Source: Microbacterium sp. HD4P20
GTDB taxonomy: Bacteria > Actinomycetota > Actinomycetes > Actinomycetales > Microbacteriaceae
DNA length: 64,000 nucleotides
Reading direction: 5' to 3'
Assembly (NCBI RefSeq): GCF_019449275.2
Contig: NZ_JAHZQZ020000014.1
Location: 62,001-126,000 of the forward strand
Position numbers and translations under genes: made by a program. Numbering within the stretch: the first letter of the stretch is position 1; every line of letters begins with the position of its first letter. A model generated the notes under the pieces. That model was not told the DNA's origin. It worked only from the letters and a program-made list of their open reading frames with translations, and did not search any database. Of this stretch, positions 29,356 to 38,074 are shown one piece after another.

Positions 29356-30885
29356 ATGCCTTCTTCGCCTGATCCTCGTACCACGACCGCGACCGGCGCC
29401 GACGTGCGCGTGCGGTTCTGCCCGTCGCCCACCGGCCTGCCGCACGTCGGCCTCATCCGCACCGTGCTGTTCAACTGGGCGTACGCGCGCCACCAGGGCG
29501 GCAAGCTGATCTTCCGCATCGAAGACACCGACGCGGCGCGCGACAGCGAGGAGAGCTACCTCCAGCTGCTCGAGGCGCTGCGCTGGCTGAGGATCGACTG
29601 GGACGAGGGCGTCGAGGTCGGCGGTCCGCACGCGCCATACCGGCAGTCCGAGCGTCACGAGATCTACCGCGATGTCCTTGCGAAGCTCGTCGAGGCCGGA
29701 GCGGTGTACGAGAGCTACTCGAGCGCCGAAGAGATCGATGCCCGCAACGAGGCCAATGGCCGGGCGAAGCAGCTCGGGTACGACAACTTCGACCGTGACC
29801 TGACCGACGAGCAGAAGGCGGCGTTCCGTGCCGAGGGGCGCGAGCCGGCGTGGCGCCTGCGCGTCCCCGACGAGGACCTCACGTACGTCGACCTGATCCG
29901 CGGCGAGGTCACCTTCCCGGCGGGGTCCTTCCCGGACTTCGTGCTCGTGCGCGCGGGGGGAGTGCCGCTGTATCCGTTCGTGAACCCCGTCGACGACGCG
30001 CTCATGGGGATCACGCACGTCATCCGCGGCGAGGACCTCATGCCTTCCACCGCCCGCCAGCTCGCGCTGTACCGGGCACTGGTGGATGCCGGCGTCACGA
30101 GCTTCGTCCCGCGCTTCGCGCACATGCCGCTCGTGCTGGGGGAGGAAGGCAACAAGAAGCTCTCCAAGCGCGATCCGAAGGCGGACCTCTTCCTGCAGCG
30201 CGAGAAAGGCTTCATCCACGAGGGACTGCTCAACTACCTCGCGCTGCTCGGTTGGTCGATCGGTCCCGACCGCGACGTGTTCTCGCTCGACGAGCTCGTG
30301 GCGGCATTCGACATCGCCGACGTGAACCCCAACCCGGCCCGGTTCGATCAGAAGAAGGCCGAGTCGATCAACGGTGACCACATCCGCATGCTGGAGCCCG
30401 CCGACTTCGCCGCTCGGCTGGTGCCTTACCTTGCGGGCGCCGGAGTCGTGTCGGACCCGCCGACGCCCACCCAGCAGGCGACCTTGACCGCGGCGGCCCC
30501 GCTGGTGCAGGAGCGGATGCAGCTGCTGGGCGACGCTCCCGGGCTGCTGGGCTTCCTGTTCACCGACGCCGTGACGTACCAGGACGACGCGCTGGCATCG
30601 CTGCCCGCGAACGCGGGCGAGGTGCTCGTTGCGTCCGTCTCGGCGCTCGAGCTCGTGCCCGAGTCGGAGTTCACCACGGCTGCCGTGCAGGAGGCGCTCG
30701 CCTCGGCATTGGTGTCGTCCGAGTCCGAGGGTGGACTCGGACTCAAGCCGCGCATCGCCTACGGACCGCTACGTGTGGCCCTCAGCGGCAGGCGTGTGTC
30801 GCCGCCGCTGTTCGAGTCGATGGAGCTGCTCGGCAAGTCCGAGACCATCCGCCGCCTCGCCGCACTCGTCGACGCGCGCGGCTGA
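29356..30885 (+). CDS. gltX: Glutamyl-tRNA synthetase
   Basis: A 509-residue class I synthetase. The HIGH-type signature is [14 protein letters not shown] and the KMSKS-type loop is [29 protein letters not shown] and [20 protein letters not shown] follow the GluRS pattern. It charges tRNA-Glu; in organisms lacking GlnRS it also mischarges tRNA-Gln for GatCAB, which may be the case here, but no GlnRS evidence is in the window. tRNA-Gln lies directly downstream with its own promoter. ATG 29356 rather than the out-of-frame ATG 29351. Confidence 0.96.
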   Translation: MPSSPDPRTTTATGADVRVRFCPSPTGLPHVGLIRTVLFNWAYARHQGGKLIFRIEDTDAARDSEESYLQLLEALRWLRIDWDEGVEVGGPHAPYRQSERHEIYRDVLAKLVEAGAVYESYSSAEEIDARNEANGRAKQLGYDNFDRDLTDEQKAAFRAEGREPAWRLRVPDEDLTYVDLIRGEVTFPAGSFPDFVLVRAGGVPLYPFVNPVDDALMGITHVIRGEDLMPSTARQLALYRALVDAGVTSFVPRFAHMPLVLGEEGNKKLSKRDPKADLFLQREKGFIHEGLLNYLALLGWSIGPDRDVFSLDELVAAFDIADVNPNPARFDQKKAESINGDHIRMLEPADFAARLVPYLAGAGVVSDPPTPTQQATLTAAAPLVQERMQLLGDAPGLLGFLFTDAVTYQDDALASLPANAGEVLVASVSALELVPESEFTTAAVQEALASALVSSESEGGLGLKPRIAYGPLRVALSGRRVSPPLFESMELLGKSETIRRLAALVDARG

Positions 30886-30894
30886 CTGCTCGGT

Positions 30895-30923
30895 TTGGAG
30901 CACGTGCCGCGGTCGCGTAGACT
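30895..30923 (+). promoter_or_regulatory. tRNA-Gln promoter
   Basis: TTGGAG (30895-30900), 17-bp spacer, TAGACT (30918-30923). The same -35 hexamer TTGGAG precedes the tRNA-Glu pair. Confidence 0.65.
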
Positions 30924-30954
30924 TGCTCCTCGGCACGGCTTCGGCTGACAGCCT

Positions 30955-31026
30955 TGGGGTATGGTGTAATTGGCAACACGGCGGTTTCTGGTACCGTTGT
31001 TCTTGGTTCGAGTCCAGGTACCCCAG
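30955..31026 (+). tRNA. tRNA-Gln (anticodon CTG)
   Basis: A 72-nt cloverleaf: acceptor TGGGGTA/TACCCCA (U1-A72 as expected for tRNA-Gln), D-stem GTGT/ACAC, anticodon stem GCGGT/ACCGT with loop TTCTGGT giving anticodon CTG, T-stem CTTGG/CCAGG with loop TTCGAGT, discriminator G. CCA is not encoded (GCA follows). A promoter and a strong terminator flank it. Confidence 0.95.
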
Positions 31027-31033
31027 CAGAGCG

Positions 31034-31060
31034 AAAACCCCCGGTCACACCGGGGGTTTT
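31034..31060 (+). terminator. tRNA-Gln rho-independent terminator
   Basis: Perfect 12-bp stem AAAACCCCCGGT / ACCGGGGGTTTT with a 3-nt loop, followed by GCTTTT. It would also work from the minus strand. Confidence 0.88.
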
Positions 31061-31107
31061 GCTTTTGTCCGATCACACACGGGCTGTTTCAAGGGCCGGC
31101 GGATGCC

Positions 31108-32034
31108 TCACCTCGGCGCGTGCGCGAGGACTTCGGCCGCGGCATCCTGACCCAAGCGGAAGTAGTCCGGGTTGTCGTCGCTGTGGGCCAGGAGAGTGAG
31201 TGACACGGCGGCTGCCCACGCGTGCGCACGCCGCCACGTCGAGGCGTCGTAGGCCGCACTCGTCGCGGCGACGAAGCGCGCCCGGCCCGCTTGATCGAAG
31301 GCCAACCATGCAATGGCGAGATCGTACGCGGGGTCGCCCGCGGTGACATCGCCGAAATCGATGATGCCCGCCAGCGCACCCTCGTGCGCCACGATGTTGC
31401 CGGGGTGCAGGTCGCCGTGGATCCACACCGGCGGGCGTCCCCATTCCGGCGTCGACACGCCCGCGCGCCAGATCGACCTCAACGCGGACGCGGATGCGGG
31501 GTCAAGCGTGCCGATGTCGGCGAGCGCGTCGATGCGCTGCGTGACGGCGGCGTCGCGGGTGGCCAGCGGACGGCCGCGGACCGGATTGACCGGAAAGGCG
31601 TCCGACGCCTCGATGTGGAGGGCGCGCATGGCGGAGGCCAGCGGCTCTGCCCATACCGTCCGCTGCGGCCGGGGCACATCGAGCCCGCGCTCGCCCTCGA
31701 TCCACGGGACGATCGACCACGCCCACGGGAACCCCGAACCCGGCGCACCCGCCACGATCGGCTCCGGTACGCGCACGCCGATCGCGGTGAGCCGGCGGGC
31801 GATGCCCGGAAGCGCGAGCTGCTCGTTGCGAACCAGGGGAGCGGCCACTTCGCGTCTCGGGAGCCGAACGGCCAGGGTGTCGCCGAGCCGCCAGACCTCG
31901 CTGTCCCAGCCCTCGGCGACCTTGGCAAGCGTCAGCGCGCCGGGGTTCGGGATCTGGTCCCGCGCCTGCGCGTCGAGCAATGCGCGGATGAGAAGAGCGT
32001 CGATCGGCACCTCTGCGGCGGGTTTGTCAGGCAC
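31108..32034 (-). CDS. Aminoglycoside phosphotransferase-family kinase
   Basis: A 308-residue APH/choline-kinase-fold protein. The Brenner motif is WIHGDLHPGNIV and the Mg-binding motif IIDFGDVTAGDPAYDLA; LAVRLPRRE holds the ATP-contacting lysine position, here LAVRLP. Such proteins phosphorylate small molecules, some of them aminoglycosides or macrolides; the substrate cannot be assigned. GTG 32034 has TATCGT ending exactly 6 nt upstream. Divergent from fruR. Confidence 0.82.
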   Translation of the reverse strand: MPDKPAAEVPIDALLIRALLDAQARDQIPNPGALTLAKVAEGWDSEVWRLGDTLAVRLPRREVAAPLVRNEQLALPGIARRLTAIGVRVPEPIVAGAPGSGFPWAWSIVPWIEGERGLDVPRPQRTVWAEPLASAMRALHIEASDAFPVNPVRGRPLATRDAAVTQRIDALADIGTLDPASASALRSIWRAGVSTPEWGRPPVWIHGDLHPGNIVAHEGALAGIIDFGDVTAGDPAYDLAIAWLAFDQAGRARFVAATSAAYDASTWRRAHAWAAAVSLTLLAHSDDNPDYFRLGQDAAAEVLAHAPR

Positions 32035-32040
32035 CAGACG

Positions 32041-32046
32041 ACGATA
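32041..32046 (-). promoter_or_regulatory. -10 box TATCGT for the APH-family gene (leaderless)
   Basis: Minus-strand TATCGT, 6 nt, GTG 32034. It lies within 10 bp of the divergent fruR -35 region. Confidence 0.5.
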
Positions 32047-32051
32047 GCCTG

Positions 32052-32089
32052 TTGTGTTTGTGTGGGAATGTGTTGTAATGTGTGGGAAT
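32052..32089 (+). promoter_or_regulatory. fruR promoter with 20-bp-phased direct repeats
   Basis: The 11-mer TGTGTGGGAAT occurs at 32059-32069 and 32079-32089, exactly 20 bp (two helical turns) apart. Between them TGTAAT (32074-32079) is a good -10 with TTGTGT (32052-32057) 16 bp upstream as a weak -35. Direct repeats of this kind are usual for DeoR-family sugar regulators, so this is probably the FruR operator. Confidence 0.6.
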
Positions 32090-32109
32090 CCAACGAAGGG
32101 TCACATCGG

Positions 32110-32889
32110 ATGTACGCGACGGAGCGCCACGAGCAGATCGAGCGCCTGCTGACCGCACAGGGCCGGGTCGGCGTGGTCGAACTCGCCGAGCGTTTCGATG
32201 TCACGACCGAGACCATCCGGCGCGACCTCGACCATCTCGAGTCCCTCGGCGCACTGCGCCGCGTGCACGGGGGAGCGGTCGGTCGCGAGCGCGCCAGCAC
32301 GCGAGAGCCGTCGCTGGCCGAACGCGAGCAGCATCACGGCAGGGCGAAAGCGGCGATCGGGCTTCGCGCACTCGATGCGCTCGGCGCGGACTTCAGCGGA
32401 TCGGTCTTCCTCGACGCCGGAACGACGACCGCCGCGGTCGCTTCCGCGCTGATCCCGCGACTGGCTGACGCGCGCATCGAGATCGTCACGCACGCGCTCA
32501 CCCTCGGCCACACGCTGGCGGCGGTGCCCGGGGCATCCCTCTCGCTCATCGGGGGCAGGGTGCGCGGACTCACGGCGGCGGCCGTCGGCGCAGACACCGT
32601 GCGCGCGGTCCAGGCCCTGCGCCCAGACGTGGCCTTCATCGGCACGAACGGCGTCTCGGCAGGCTTCGGCCTGAGCACCCCCGACCCTGACGAGGCTGCC
32701 GTCAAGCACGCGATCGTACGATCGGCCCGACGCGTCGTGGTCGTCGCCGACGCCGACAAGCTCGGCGCCGAGCTGCTGGTGGGCTTCGCTTCGCTCAGCG
32801 ACATCGACGTTCTCGTCACCGATGCCCCGCCCGAAGCCGAACTGGCAGATGCCCTCGCGGACGCTCAGGTGGAGGTGTGGCTCGCATGA
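32110..32889 (+). CDS. fruR: DeoR-family regulator of fructose utilisation
   Basis: A 259-residue DeoR protein. It opens MYATERHEQIERLLTAQGRV and has the signature HTH VVELAERFDVTTETIRRDL, then LGALRRVHGGA; the sugar-phosphate domain has FLDAGTTTAAVA and FIGTNGVSAGFGLSTPD. It heads fruR-fruK-fruA-ptsH and overlaps fruK by ATGA. Such regulators respond to fructose 1-phosphate or fructose 1,6-bisphosphate. Two direct repeats lie on its promoter. Confidence 0.88.
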   Translation: MYATERHEQIERLLTAQGRVGVVELAERFDVTTETIRRDLDHLESLGALRRVHGGAVGRERASTREPSLAEREQHHGRAKAAIGLRALDALGADFSGSVFLDAGTTTAAVASALIPRLADARIEIVTHALTLGHTLAAVPGASLSLIGGRVRGLTAAAVGADTVRAVQALRPDVAFIGTNGVSAGFGLSTPDPDEAAVKHAIVRSARRVVVVADADKLGAELLVGFASLSDIDVLVTDAPPEAELADALADAQVEVWLA

Positions 32890-33824
32890 TCGTGACATTG
32901 ACGGCCAATCCGTCGTTGGATCGCACCGTGACCCTGCCCGCTCCGCTTCGCCCCGGCGAGGTGCAGGCCGCGACCTCGGCGAGAGAGGATGCCGGCGGAA
33001 AGGGCATCAACGTGGCTCGTGCCATCGCCGCGGCAGGCGAGGAGTGCGTCGCGATTCTGCCGCTCGCACACGACGACCCGTTCGACGCGGCGCTACGCGA
33101 GGGCCCCCTCACGTCCCAGCGTGTGCCGGTGCGAGGCCACGCGCGCGCCAACCTCGCGATCACCGACCCTGCCGGGGTGACGACCAAGCTCAACCTGCCC
33201 GGCGCGACGCTGTCGGCGGATGAGGTCGCCGAGGTCATCGATGCGGTGGTGACGCGCACCCTGGGTGCGCGATGGCTGGTGCTCGCTGGCTCGCTTCCGC
33301 CCGGGGTCCCCGACGACTTCTACGCGCGTGTGATCCACGCGGTGCGCCGCGCGCACGGCGATGCTCCGCTGATCGCCGTCGACGGCGCCGGCGCGGCCCT
33401 CGCCGCGGCAGTCGCCGACGGGGCGCCCGACCTGATCAAGCCCAACGACGAAGAACTGGCCGGCCTGGTCGGAGCCGAACTCCATGGCGCGGCCGTCGTC
33501 GAGATCTTCGACCTCGCGCGCGCGATCGTGCCGACGCAGGTCGGAGCCGCGCTGATCACTCTCGGCTCGCGTGGCGCGCTGCTGGTCGAACCCGACGGCG
33601 CGTGGGCGGCGACGCCCCCGCCCATCCTCGTCGTCAGCACCGTCGGCGCCGGCGACAGCTCGCTCGCCGGCTACGTCCTGGCGCACGCGCGCGGCGCCGA
33701 CCCCGCCGAGCGGCTGCGCCTCGCCGTCCGCTACGGCGCGGCCGCGGCATCCCTTCCCGGCACGCAGGCTCCGGCACCGGCCGACCTGCCGCTCGGCGAC
33801 GTGCCCGTCACGCGTCTGGCCTGA
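32886..33824 (+). CDS. fruK: 1-phosphofructokinase
   Basis: A 312-residue PfkB-family kinase that phosphorylates fructose 1-phosphate to fructose 1,6-bisphosphate. It starts IVTLTANPSLDRTVTLP, has GGKGINVARAIAAAGE (sugar site), LAGSLPPGVPDDFY and the anion hole/catalytic base VSTVGAGDSSLAGY. ATG 32886 overlaps the fruR stop. Its place between fruR and fruA supports 1-phosphofructokinase over other PfkB activities. Confidence 0.93.
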   Translation: MIVTLTANPSLDRTVTLPAPLRPGEVQAATSAREDAGGKGINVARAIAAAGEECVAILPLAHDDPFDAALREGPLTSQRVPVRGHARANLAITDPAGVTTKLNLPGATLSADEVAEVIDAVVTRTLGARWLVLAGSLPPGVPDDFYARVIHAVRRAHGDAPLIAVDGAGAALAAAVADGAPDLIKPNDEELAGLVGAELHGAAVVEIFDLARAIVPTQVGAALITLGSRGALLVEPDGAWAATPPPILVVSTVGAGDSSLAGYVLAHARGADPAERLRLAVRYGAAAASLPGTQAPAPADLPLGDVPVTRLA

Positions 33825-33855
33825 ACCCCTCACCTACCGACCGCAGGAGGTCATC

Positions 33856-35922
33856 GTGTCCGACACCATCACCCCGGGGCTCGTCAGCCTCGACGCCGCC
33901 CTCGGCGACGACAAAGCCGCCGTCATCCGCGCACTGGCGGCCCGTGTGGTCGCCGAGGGGCGCGCCACCGACGTCGAGGCGCTCTTCGACGACGCCTGGG
34001 CCCGCGAAGAGAAGGACGAGACCGGCCTGCCCGGCGGCATCGCGATCCCGCATGCCAAGAGCGCGGCGGTCATGACCGCGTCGCTCGCGTTCGCCCGGCT
34101 CACCCCGGGCGTGGACTTCGGCGCCCCGGACGGCCCCGCCGACCTCGTCTTCCTCATCGCCGCGCCGGCCGACGCCGCCGAAGCGCACCTCGCCGTGCTG
34201 TCGAAGCTTGCGCGCAGCTTGATGCAGGCCGAATTCACCGCGGCTCTGCGCGCCGCGAACGACGCCGACGCCGTCGTGGCGGTCGTGCGCGAGGCGATCG
34301 GCGAGTCGACGCCGGTGAGCCCCGCGGCGAGCACCACGGCCGAGCAGACTCCGGATGCCTCCGCGCCGACTGCCGAGGTATCGGGCCTGTCCATCGACGG
34401 CCGCCCGGCGCGGATCGTCGCCGTGACGGCCTGCGCAACAGGCATCGCCCACACATTCATGGCGGCGGATGCCCTCACGGCGGCGGGACGGAACGCCGGC
34501 GTCGACGTGTCCGTCGAGCCGCAGGGCTCCAGCGGCTACCAGGCGCTGCCGGCCGACGTGATCCGCAACGCGGACGCGGTGATCTTCGCCACCGACGTCG
34601 ACGTGCGCGAGCCGCAGCGCTTCGCCGGCAAGCCAGTCGTGCGCGCAGGGGTGAAGCGTGGCATCGAGCAGCCCGACCGGCTGATCGCCGAGGCGATCGC
34701 CGCCGCCGGCGACCCGGCCGCGGCCCGCGTGGGCGGCGACGCCGGCGCGGTATCGGCGGCGCCGGCCGAGACGCTGTCGTGGGGCGCGCGCATCCAGCGC
34801 ATCCTGCTCACCGGCGTCAGCTACATGATCCCGTTCGTCGCCGGCGGTGGCCTGCTCATCGCTCTCGGCTTCCTCCTCGGCGGCTACCTCGTCACCGAGA
34901 ACGCCGCGACCGTCATCGTTCAGAACTCGCTGTGGGACCTTCCCACCGAGAACATCACGTCGGACTTCGGTCCGCTGGGCCAGTACCTCGGCTCGGTTCT
35001 CTTCATGATCGGCGCGACATCGATGGGCTTCCTGGTGTCGGCTCTCGCGGGCTACATCGCGTTCGCCATCGCCGACCGGCCCGGTATCGCCCCCGGCTTC
35101 GTCGCCGGTGCGGTCGCCGTCCTCATGAACGCCGGCTTCATCGGCGGCATCGTCGGCGGTCTGCTCGCAGGCCTGACGGCGTGGTGGATCGGAACCTGGC
35201 GCGTCCCGCGCTGGCTGCGGGGCCTCATGCCCGTCGCGATCATCCCGCTCCTGGCGTCCATCGTGGCATCTGGTCTCATGGTGCTGTTCCTCGGCCGGCC
35301 GATCGCGACCCTCATGGAATGGCTCGATGTGTGGCTGACCGATCTGGCAGGCACCGCGGGCATCGTCGCCGTCGGCGTGGTGCTGGGGCTCATGATGTGC
35401 TTCGATCTCGGCGGACCCATCAACAAGGTCGCGTACGCGTTCGCGGTCGCGGGCCTGGCAGCCGCCACGGCAGACAACCCCACGCCGTACCTCATCATGG
35501 GCGCGGTCATGGCAGCGGGCATGGTCCCGCCACTGGCGATGGCGCTGGCGTCCACGGTGATCGCGCGCGGACTGTTCCCGCCGGTGGAGCGGGAGAACGG
35601 CAAGGCGGCGTGGCTGCTCGGCGCAGCGTTCATCAGCGAGGGAGCGATCCCGTTCGCGGCGGCCGACCCGCTCCGCGTCATCCCGGCCTCCATGGTGGGC
35701 GGCGCCGTCACCGGCGCGCTCAGCATGGCGTTCGGCGTCCAGTCGCTCGCTCCGCACGGCGGTGCGTTCGTCTGGTTCGCGATCAACCCGTTCTGGGGCT
35801 TCCTCGTCGCCATCGCCGCCGGTACCGTCGTGACAGCGCTGCTGGTCATCGCACTCAAGAAGTGGGTCGGCCGCAAGGAGCTCGAGCAGGCCGAAGCGCC
35901 GTTCGAAGCCGTCCCCGCGTAA
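33856..35922 (+). CDS. fruA: PTS fructose transporter, EIIABC fusion
   Basis: A 688-residue fusion. EIIA (about 1-150) carries the phosphorylated His66 in GIAIPHAKS; an Ala/Pro/Thr linker leads to EIIB with Cys193 in VTACATGIAHTFMAADAL; EIIC (about 310-670) is a membrane domain with FVAGGGLLIALGFLLGGY, GAVAVLMNAGFIGGI and FISEGAIPFAAADP. It takes up fructose as fructose 1-phosphate, the substrate of FruK. GTG 33856 follows a strong GGAGG site. Confidence 0.95.
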   Translation: MSDTITPGLVSLDAALGDDKAAVIRALAARVVAEGRATDVEALFDDAWAREEKDETGLPGGIAIPHAKSAAVMTASLAFARLTPGVDFGAPDGPADLVFLIAAPADAAEAHLAVLSKLARSLMQAEFTAALRAANDADAVVAVVREAIGESTPVSPAASTTAEQTPDASAPTAEVSGLSIDGRPARIVAVTACATGIAHTFMAADALTAAGRNAGVDVSVEPQGSSGYQALPADVIRNADAVIFATDVDVREPQRFAGKPVVRAGVKRGIEQPDRLIAEAIAAAGDPAAARVGGDAGAVSAAPAETLSWGARIQRILLTGVSYMIPFVAGGGLLIALGFLLGGYLVTENAATVIVQNSLWDLPTENITSDFGPLGQYLGSVLFMIGATSMGFLVSALAGYIAFAIADRPGIAPGFVAGAVAVLMNAGFIGGIVGGLLAGLTAWWIGTWRVPRWLRGLMPVAIIPLLASIVASGLMVLFLGRPIATLMEWLDVWLTDLAGTAGIVAVGVVLGLMMCFDLGGPINKVAYAFAVAGLAAATADNPTPYLIMGAVMAAGMVPPLAMALASTVIARGLFPPVERENGKAAWLLGAAFISEGAIPFAAADPLRVIPASMVGGAVTGALSMAFGVQSLAPHGGAFVWFAINPFWGFLVAIAAGTVVTALLVIALKKWVGRKELEQAEAPFEAVPA

Positions 35923-35956
35923 CCGACCGACATCCGAGAAGACGAGGAGACACACC

Positions 35957-36226
35957 ATGGCAGAACGTCAGGCCACCATCGCCAGCAGCTCGGGGCTGCA
36001 TGCCCGCCCTGCGAAGCTGTTCGTGCAGGCCGTGCAGTCCCAGCCGGTCTCGGTCACCATCGCCGTGGACGGTGGTCCGGACCTCAACGCCGGCAGCATC
36101 CTTTCCCTCATGGGGCTGGGTGCGTCACATGGTACGGTCGTCACACTCAAAGCCGAAGGCGACGGCGCCGATGCGGCCCTCGACGAGCTGGTGGCTCTGC
36201 TCGAGACCGACCTCGACGCGCAGTAG
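35957..36226 (+). CDS. ptsH: Phosphocarrier protein HPr
   Basis: An 89-residue HPr. The active-site His15 is in SSGLHARPAKLF, and AGSILSLMGLG is the regulatory-serine helix region. HPr carries phosphate from enzyme I to the EIIA domain of FruA. It is the last gene of the operon; unlike the ptsI-fruR-fruK-ptsF-ptsH order known from Corynebacterium, no enzyme I gene (ptsI) is next to the cluster in this window. Confidence 0.95.
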   Translation: MAERQATIASSSGLHARPAKLFVQAVQSQPVSVTIAVDGGPDLNAGSILSLMGLGASHGTVVTLKAEGDGADAALDELVALLETDLDAQ

Positions 36227-36245
36227 CGGCCGGCGCAGAGACGAG

Positions 36246-36287
36246 ACGACGGATGCCGCGGGTCGAAGCCGCTGCGGCATCCGTCGT
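36246..36287. terminator. Terminator after ptsH
   Basis: A perfect 14-bp stem (36246-36259 with 36274-36287, outer bases ACGACGGATGCCGC) with a 14-nt loop, between convergent ptsH and the MBL-fold gene. Followed by TCCGTTTACG. Confidence 0.75.
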
Positions 36288-36298
36288 CCGTTTACGTC

Positions 36299-36937
36299 TC
36301 ACAGATCGGCGGCGTCCCCCGGATCGAGGGTGAGGAACTCGCCGCCGCCCTGTTCGGTCGCCCATCGCAGCCGCGCGCGCCCCATGTCCTTGCCCACGAC
36401 CGACAGGGTCATGTCGTGGGTGCCGAACGCGCGGCGCGGTTGGACGGCCAGGACGAAGTCCATCGCCTCGCCGATCTTGAGCCACGGTGCTCCGATCGGT
36501 GCTGCCAGAAGATCGATCGAGTGCTCTTCGGGCAGCGCGTACGAGTCGCCCGGGTAGTAGAAGGCATCGTCCACGAGTACCCCGACGTTGTCGATGACCG
36601 GGATCGACTCGTGGATGACCGCGTGGCGCCCCCCGAAGAACTCCATGCGGAAGGGATCGATGCTCACGGTGTCGCCGGGGCCCACGACTGTCACCTCGTA
36701 GCCGGCGGCCGCCCTCGCCACCCCCTCCGGGCCGAAGATCTGCGCGCCGGGGTACGTGCCGAGCAACCGGTCGAGGTGATCGGGCGTCCAGTGGTCGGGA
36801 TGCTCGTGGGTGAGGACGATGCCCACGACGTCGTCCAGCTCGCCCAGCGGAGCGGTGAACGATCCCGGATCGATCACGAGGGTCTTGCCGGCGTTCCCGA
36901 GTGTGAGGGTCGCGTGTTCGAACTTGGTGACTCGCAT
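36299..36937 (-). CDS. MBL-fold metal-dependent hydrolase
   Basis: A 212-residue metallo-beta-lactamase-fold protein. The metal motif is VLTHEHPDHW (HxHxDH); further ligands are likely in YYPGDSY and FGTHD. It resembles UlaG/YtnP-like small MBL hydrolases (L-ascorbate 6-phosphate lactonase relatives), without a definite substrate. ATG 36937 is preceded on the minus strand by TTGACT ending 6 nt upstream, a weaker form of the leaderless pattern. Lies back to back with the tRNA-Glu pair. Confidence 0.8.
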   Translation of the reverse strand: MRVTKFEHATLTLGNAGKTLVIDPGSFTAPLGELDDVVGIVLTHEHPDHWTPDHLDRLLGTYPGAQIFGPEGVARAAAGYEVTVVGPGDTVSIDPFRMEFFGGRHAVIHESIPVIDNVGVLVDDAFYYPGDSYALPEEHSIDLLAAPIGAPWLKIGEAMDFVLAVQPRRAFGTHDMTLSVVGKDMGRARLRWATEQGGGEFLTLDPGDAADL

Positions 36938-36989
36938 GAGTGAAGTCAACCCCCCGCCCGCGCGGTGGGCAACACCCGGCCGCACCGAT

Positions 36990-37019
36990 TTGGAGGGGTC
37001 AGACGCGACGTGGCATAAT
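36990..37019 (+). promoter_or_regulatory. tRNA-Glu promoter
   Basis: TTGGAG (36990-36995), 18-bp spacer, CATAAT (37014-37019). Start expected near 37026, 11 nt before the first tRNA-Glu. Confidence 0.65.
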
Positions 37020-37036
37020 CGAACGGTTGCCTGAAC

Positions 37037-37112
37037 GGCCCCATCGTATAGCGGCCTAGTACGCCGCCCTCTCACGGCGGTAACGCGGGTTCGAATCCCG
37101 CTGGGGTCACCA
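37037..37112 (+). tRNA. tRNA-Glu (anticodon CTC), copy 1
   Basis: Acceptor GGCCCCA/TGGGGTC, D-stem GTAT/GTAC, anticodon stem CCGCC/GGCGG with loop CTCTCAC (anticodon CTC), T-stem GCGGG/CCCGC with loop TTCGAAT, discriminator A and encoded CCA (37110-37112). Confidence 0.96.
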
Positions 37113-37158
37113 GTCAGACAACACTGCAGATCCGTCGGCTCGTCCGGCGGAGATGTGC

Positions 37159-37234
37159 GGCCCCATCGTATAGCGGCCTAGTACGCCGCCCTCTCACGGC
37201 GGTAACGCGGGTTCGAATCCCGCTGGGGTCACCA
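37159..37234 (+). tRNA. tRNA-Glu (anticodon CTC), copy 2
   Basis: Identical over all 76 nt to copy 1 and offset by 122 bp, with a 46-bp spacer that has no promoter-like sequence, so both are probably processed from one transcript. Confidence 0.96.
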
Positions 37235-37239
37235 ACGTC

Positions 37240-37273
37240 AGAACGCCCCGCTCGGTCACGAGCGGGGCGTTCT
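37240..37273 (+). terminator. Terminator after the tRNA-Glu pair
   Basis: Perfect 15-bp stem AGAACGCCCCGCTCG / CGAGCGGGGCGTTCT with a 4-nt loop, then TGCGTT. Confidence 0.85.
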
Positions 37274-37329
37274 TGCGTTGGTCATGCCAGCAGGGTGAGA
37301 GTCGCTCGCGCGCGGGGCGTCTCGTCGTT

Positions 37330-37686
37330 TCAGACGGCGTGGGGGAGCAGCACGATGACGGCGGAGAGGATGCCGCAGCCGCCGACGAACAGGGTCAAGA
37401 CCAGCAGCAGCCCAGCGCCCGGCATCCGTTCGGGTCGATCCTCGAGCAGCGCCTCGTTGACGCGCGCGTGGCGTACACGCGAGCGCAACCACAGCATCAC
37501 CGCGAAGGCGACGCCGACGATGCCCGGCACGAGCCACGCTTGCTGCAGCTGAGACGACGGCGCGATGGCGGGTACGACCCGCAGCGCGATGAGGGAGCCC
37601 ACGCCGATCGCGAGCGCGGTGCGACGCCAAGCGAGCTCGGTGCGCTCGGGCTGCAGCCCCGGATCGAACAGCAGGCGCTGCGTCAT
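37330..37686 (-). CDS. DUF202-family membrane protein
   Basis: A 118-residue protein with the DUF202 opening DPGLQPERTELAWRRTALAI and three membrane segments (about 25-40, 50-68, 92-114). ATG 37686 overlaps the upstream DUF202 gene by 4 bp. The DUF202 pair is a common actinobacterial arrangement of unknown function, probably a heteromeric membrane complex. Confidence 0.82.
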   Translation of the reverse strand: MTQRLLFDPGLQPERTELAWRRTALAIGVGSLIALRVVPAIAPSSQLQQAWLVPGIVGVAFAVMLWLRSRVRHARVNEALLEDRPERMPGAGLLLVLTLFVGGCGILSAVIVLLPHAV

Positions 37687-38045
37687 CGCAGCACCACGCC
37701 GAGCAGGACCAGGGCGGCCACCAGCACGATCGTCACCGCCAGAGCGATGCTCGTGGCCGAGCCGGGAAGCGGCGAGGCCACGCGCAGGGCGCGTTCGATG
37801 CGGCCCCACTCGAACCACGCCAGCACGGGCACGACGAGTCCCGCGGCGATGAGGATCAGGGATGCCGCGAGGCGCAGGCCGGGCTGCAGGTCCAGACCGA
37901 GCGCCTCCAGCGCCACGCCTCCGGCGATGAGGGCGAGCGCGGTGCGGTTCCAAGCCAGGAAGGTCCGTTCGTTGGCGAGGCTGAACCGCGCGTCCGGCTC
38001 GTCGCCGGTTCCGTAGACCGACTGCGGGAATCTGCTGCGGGGCAC
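37683..38045 (-). CDS. DUF202-family membrane protein (YidH-like)
   Basis: A 120-residue DUF202 protein: DARFSLANERTFLAWNRTALA followed by three membrane segments (about 37-50, 58-78, 96-118). GTG 38045 has TAGTGT ending exactly 6 nt upstream on the minus strand, predicting a leaderless message for the pair. Function unknown. Confidence 0.85.
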   Translation of the reverse strand: MPRSRFPQSVYGTGDEPDARFSLANERTFLAWNRTALALIAGGVALEALGLDLQPGLRLAASLILIAAGLVVPVLAWFEWGRIERALRVASPLPGSATSIALAVTIVLVAALVLLGVVLR

Positions 38046-38051
38046 CGTCCC

Positions 38052-38057
38052 ACACTA
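38052..38057 (-). promoter_or_regulatory. -10 box TAGTGT for the DUF202 pair (leaderless)
   Basis: Minus-strand TAGTGT, 6 nt (GGGACG), GTG 38045. Confidence 0.5.
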
Positions 38058-38074
38058 CCGACGGCACCCTCCGG

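Noticed and set aside
33808..35958. A 716-codon minus-strand frame over fruA
   Set aside because: Antisense shadow with a His/Asp/Arg-rich sequence and no start signals.
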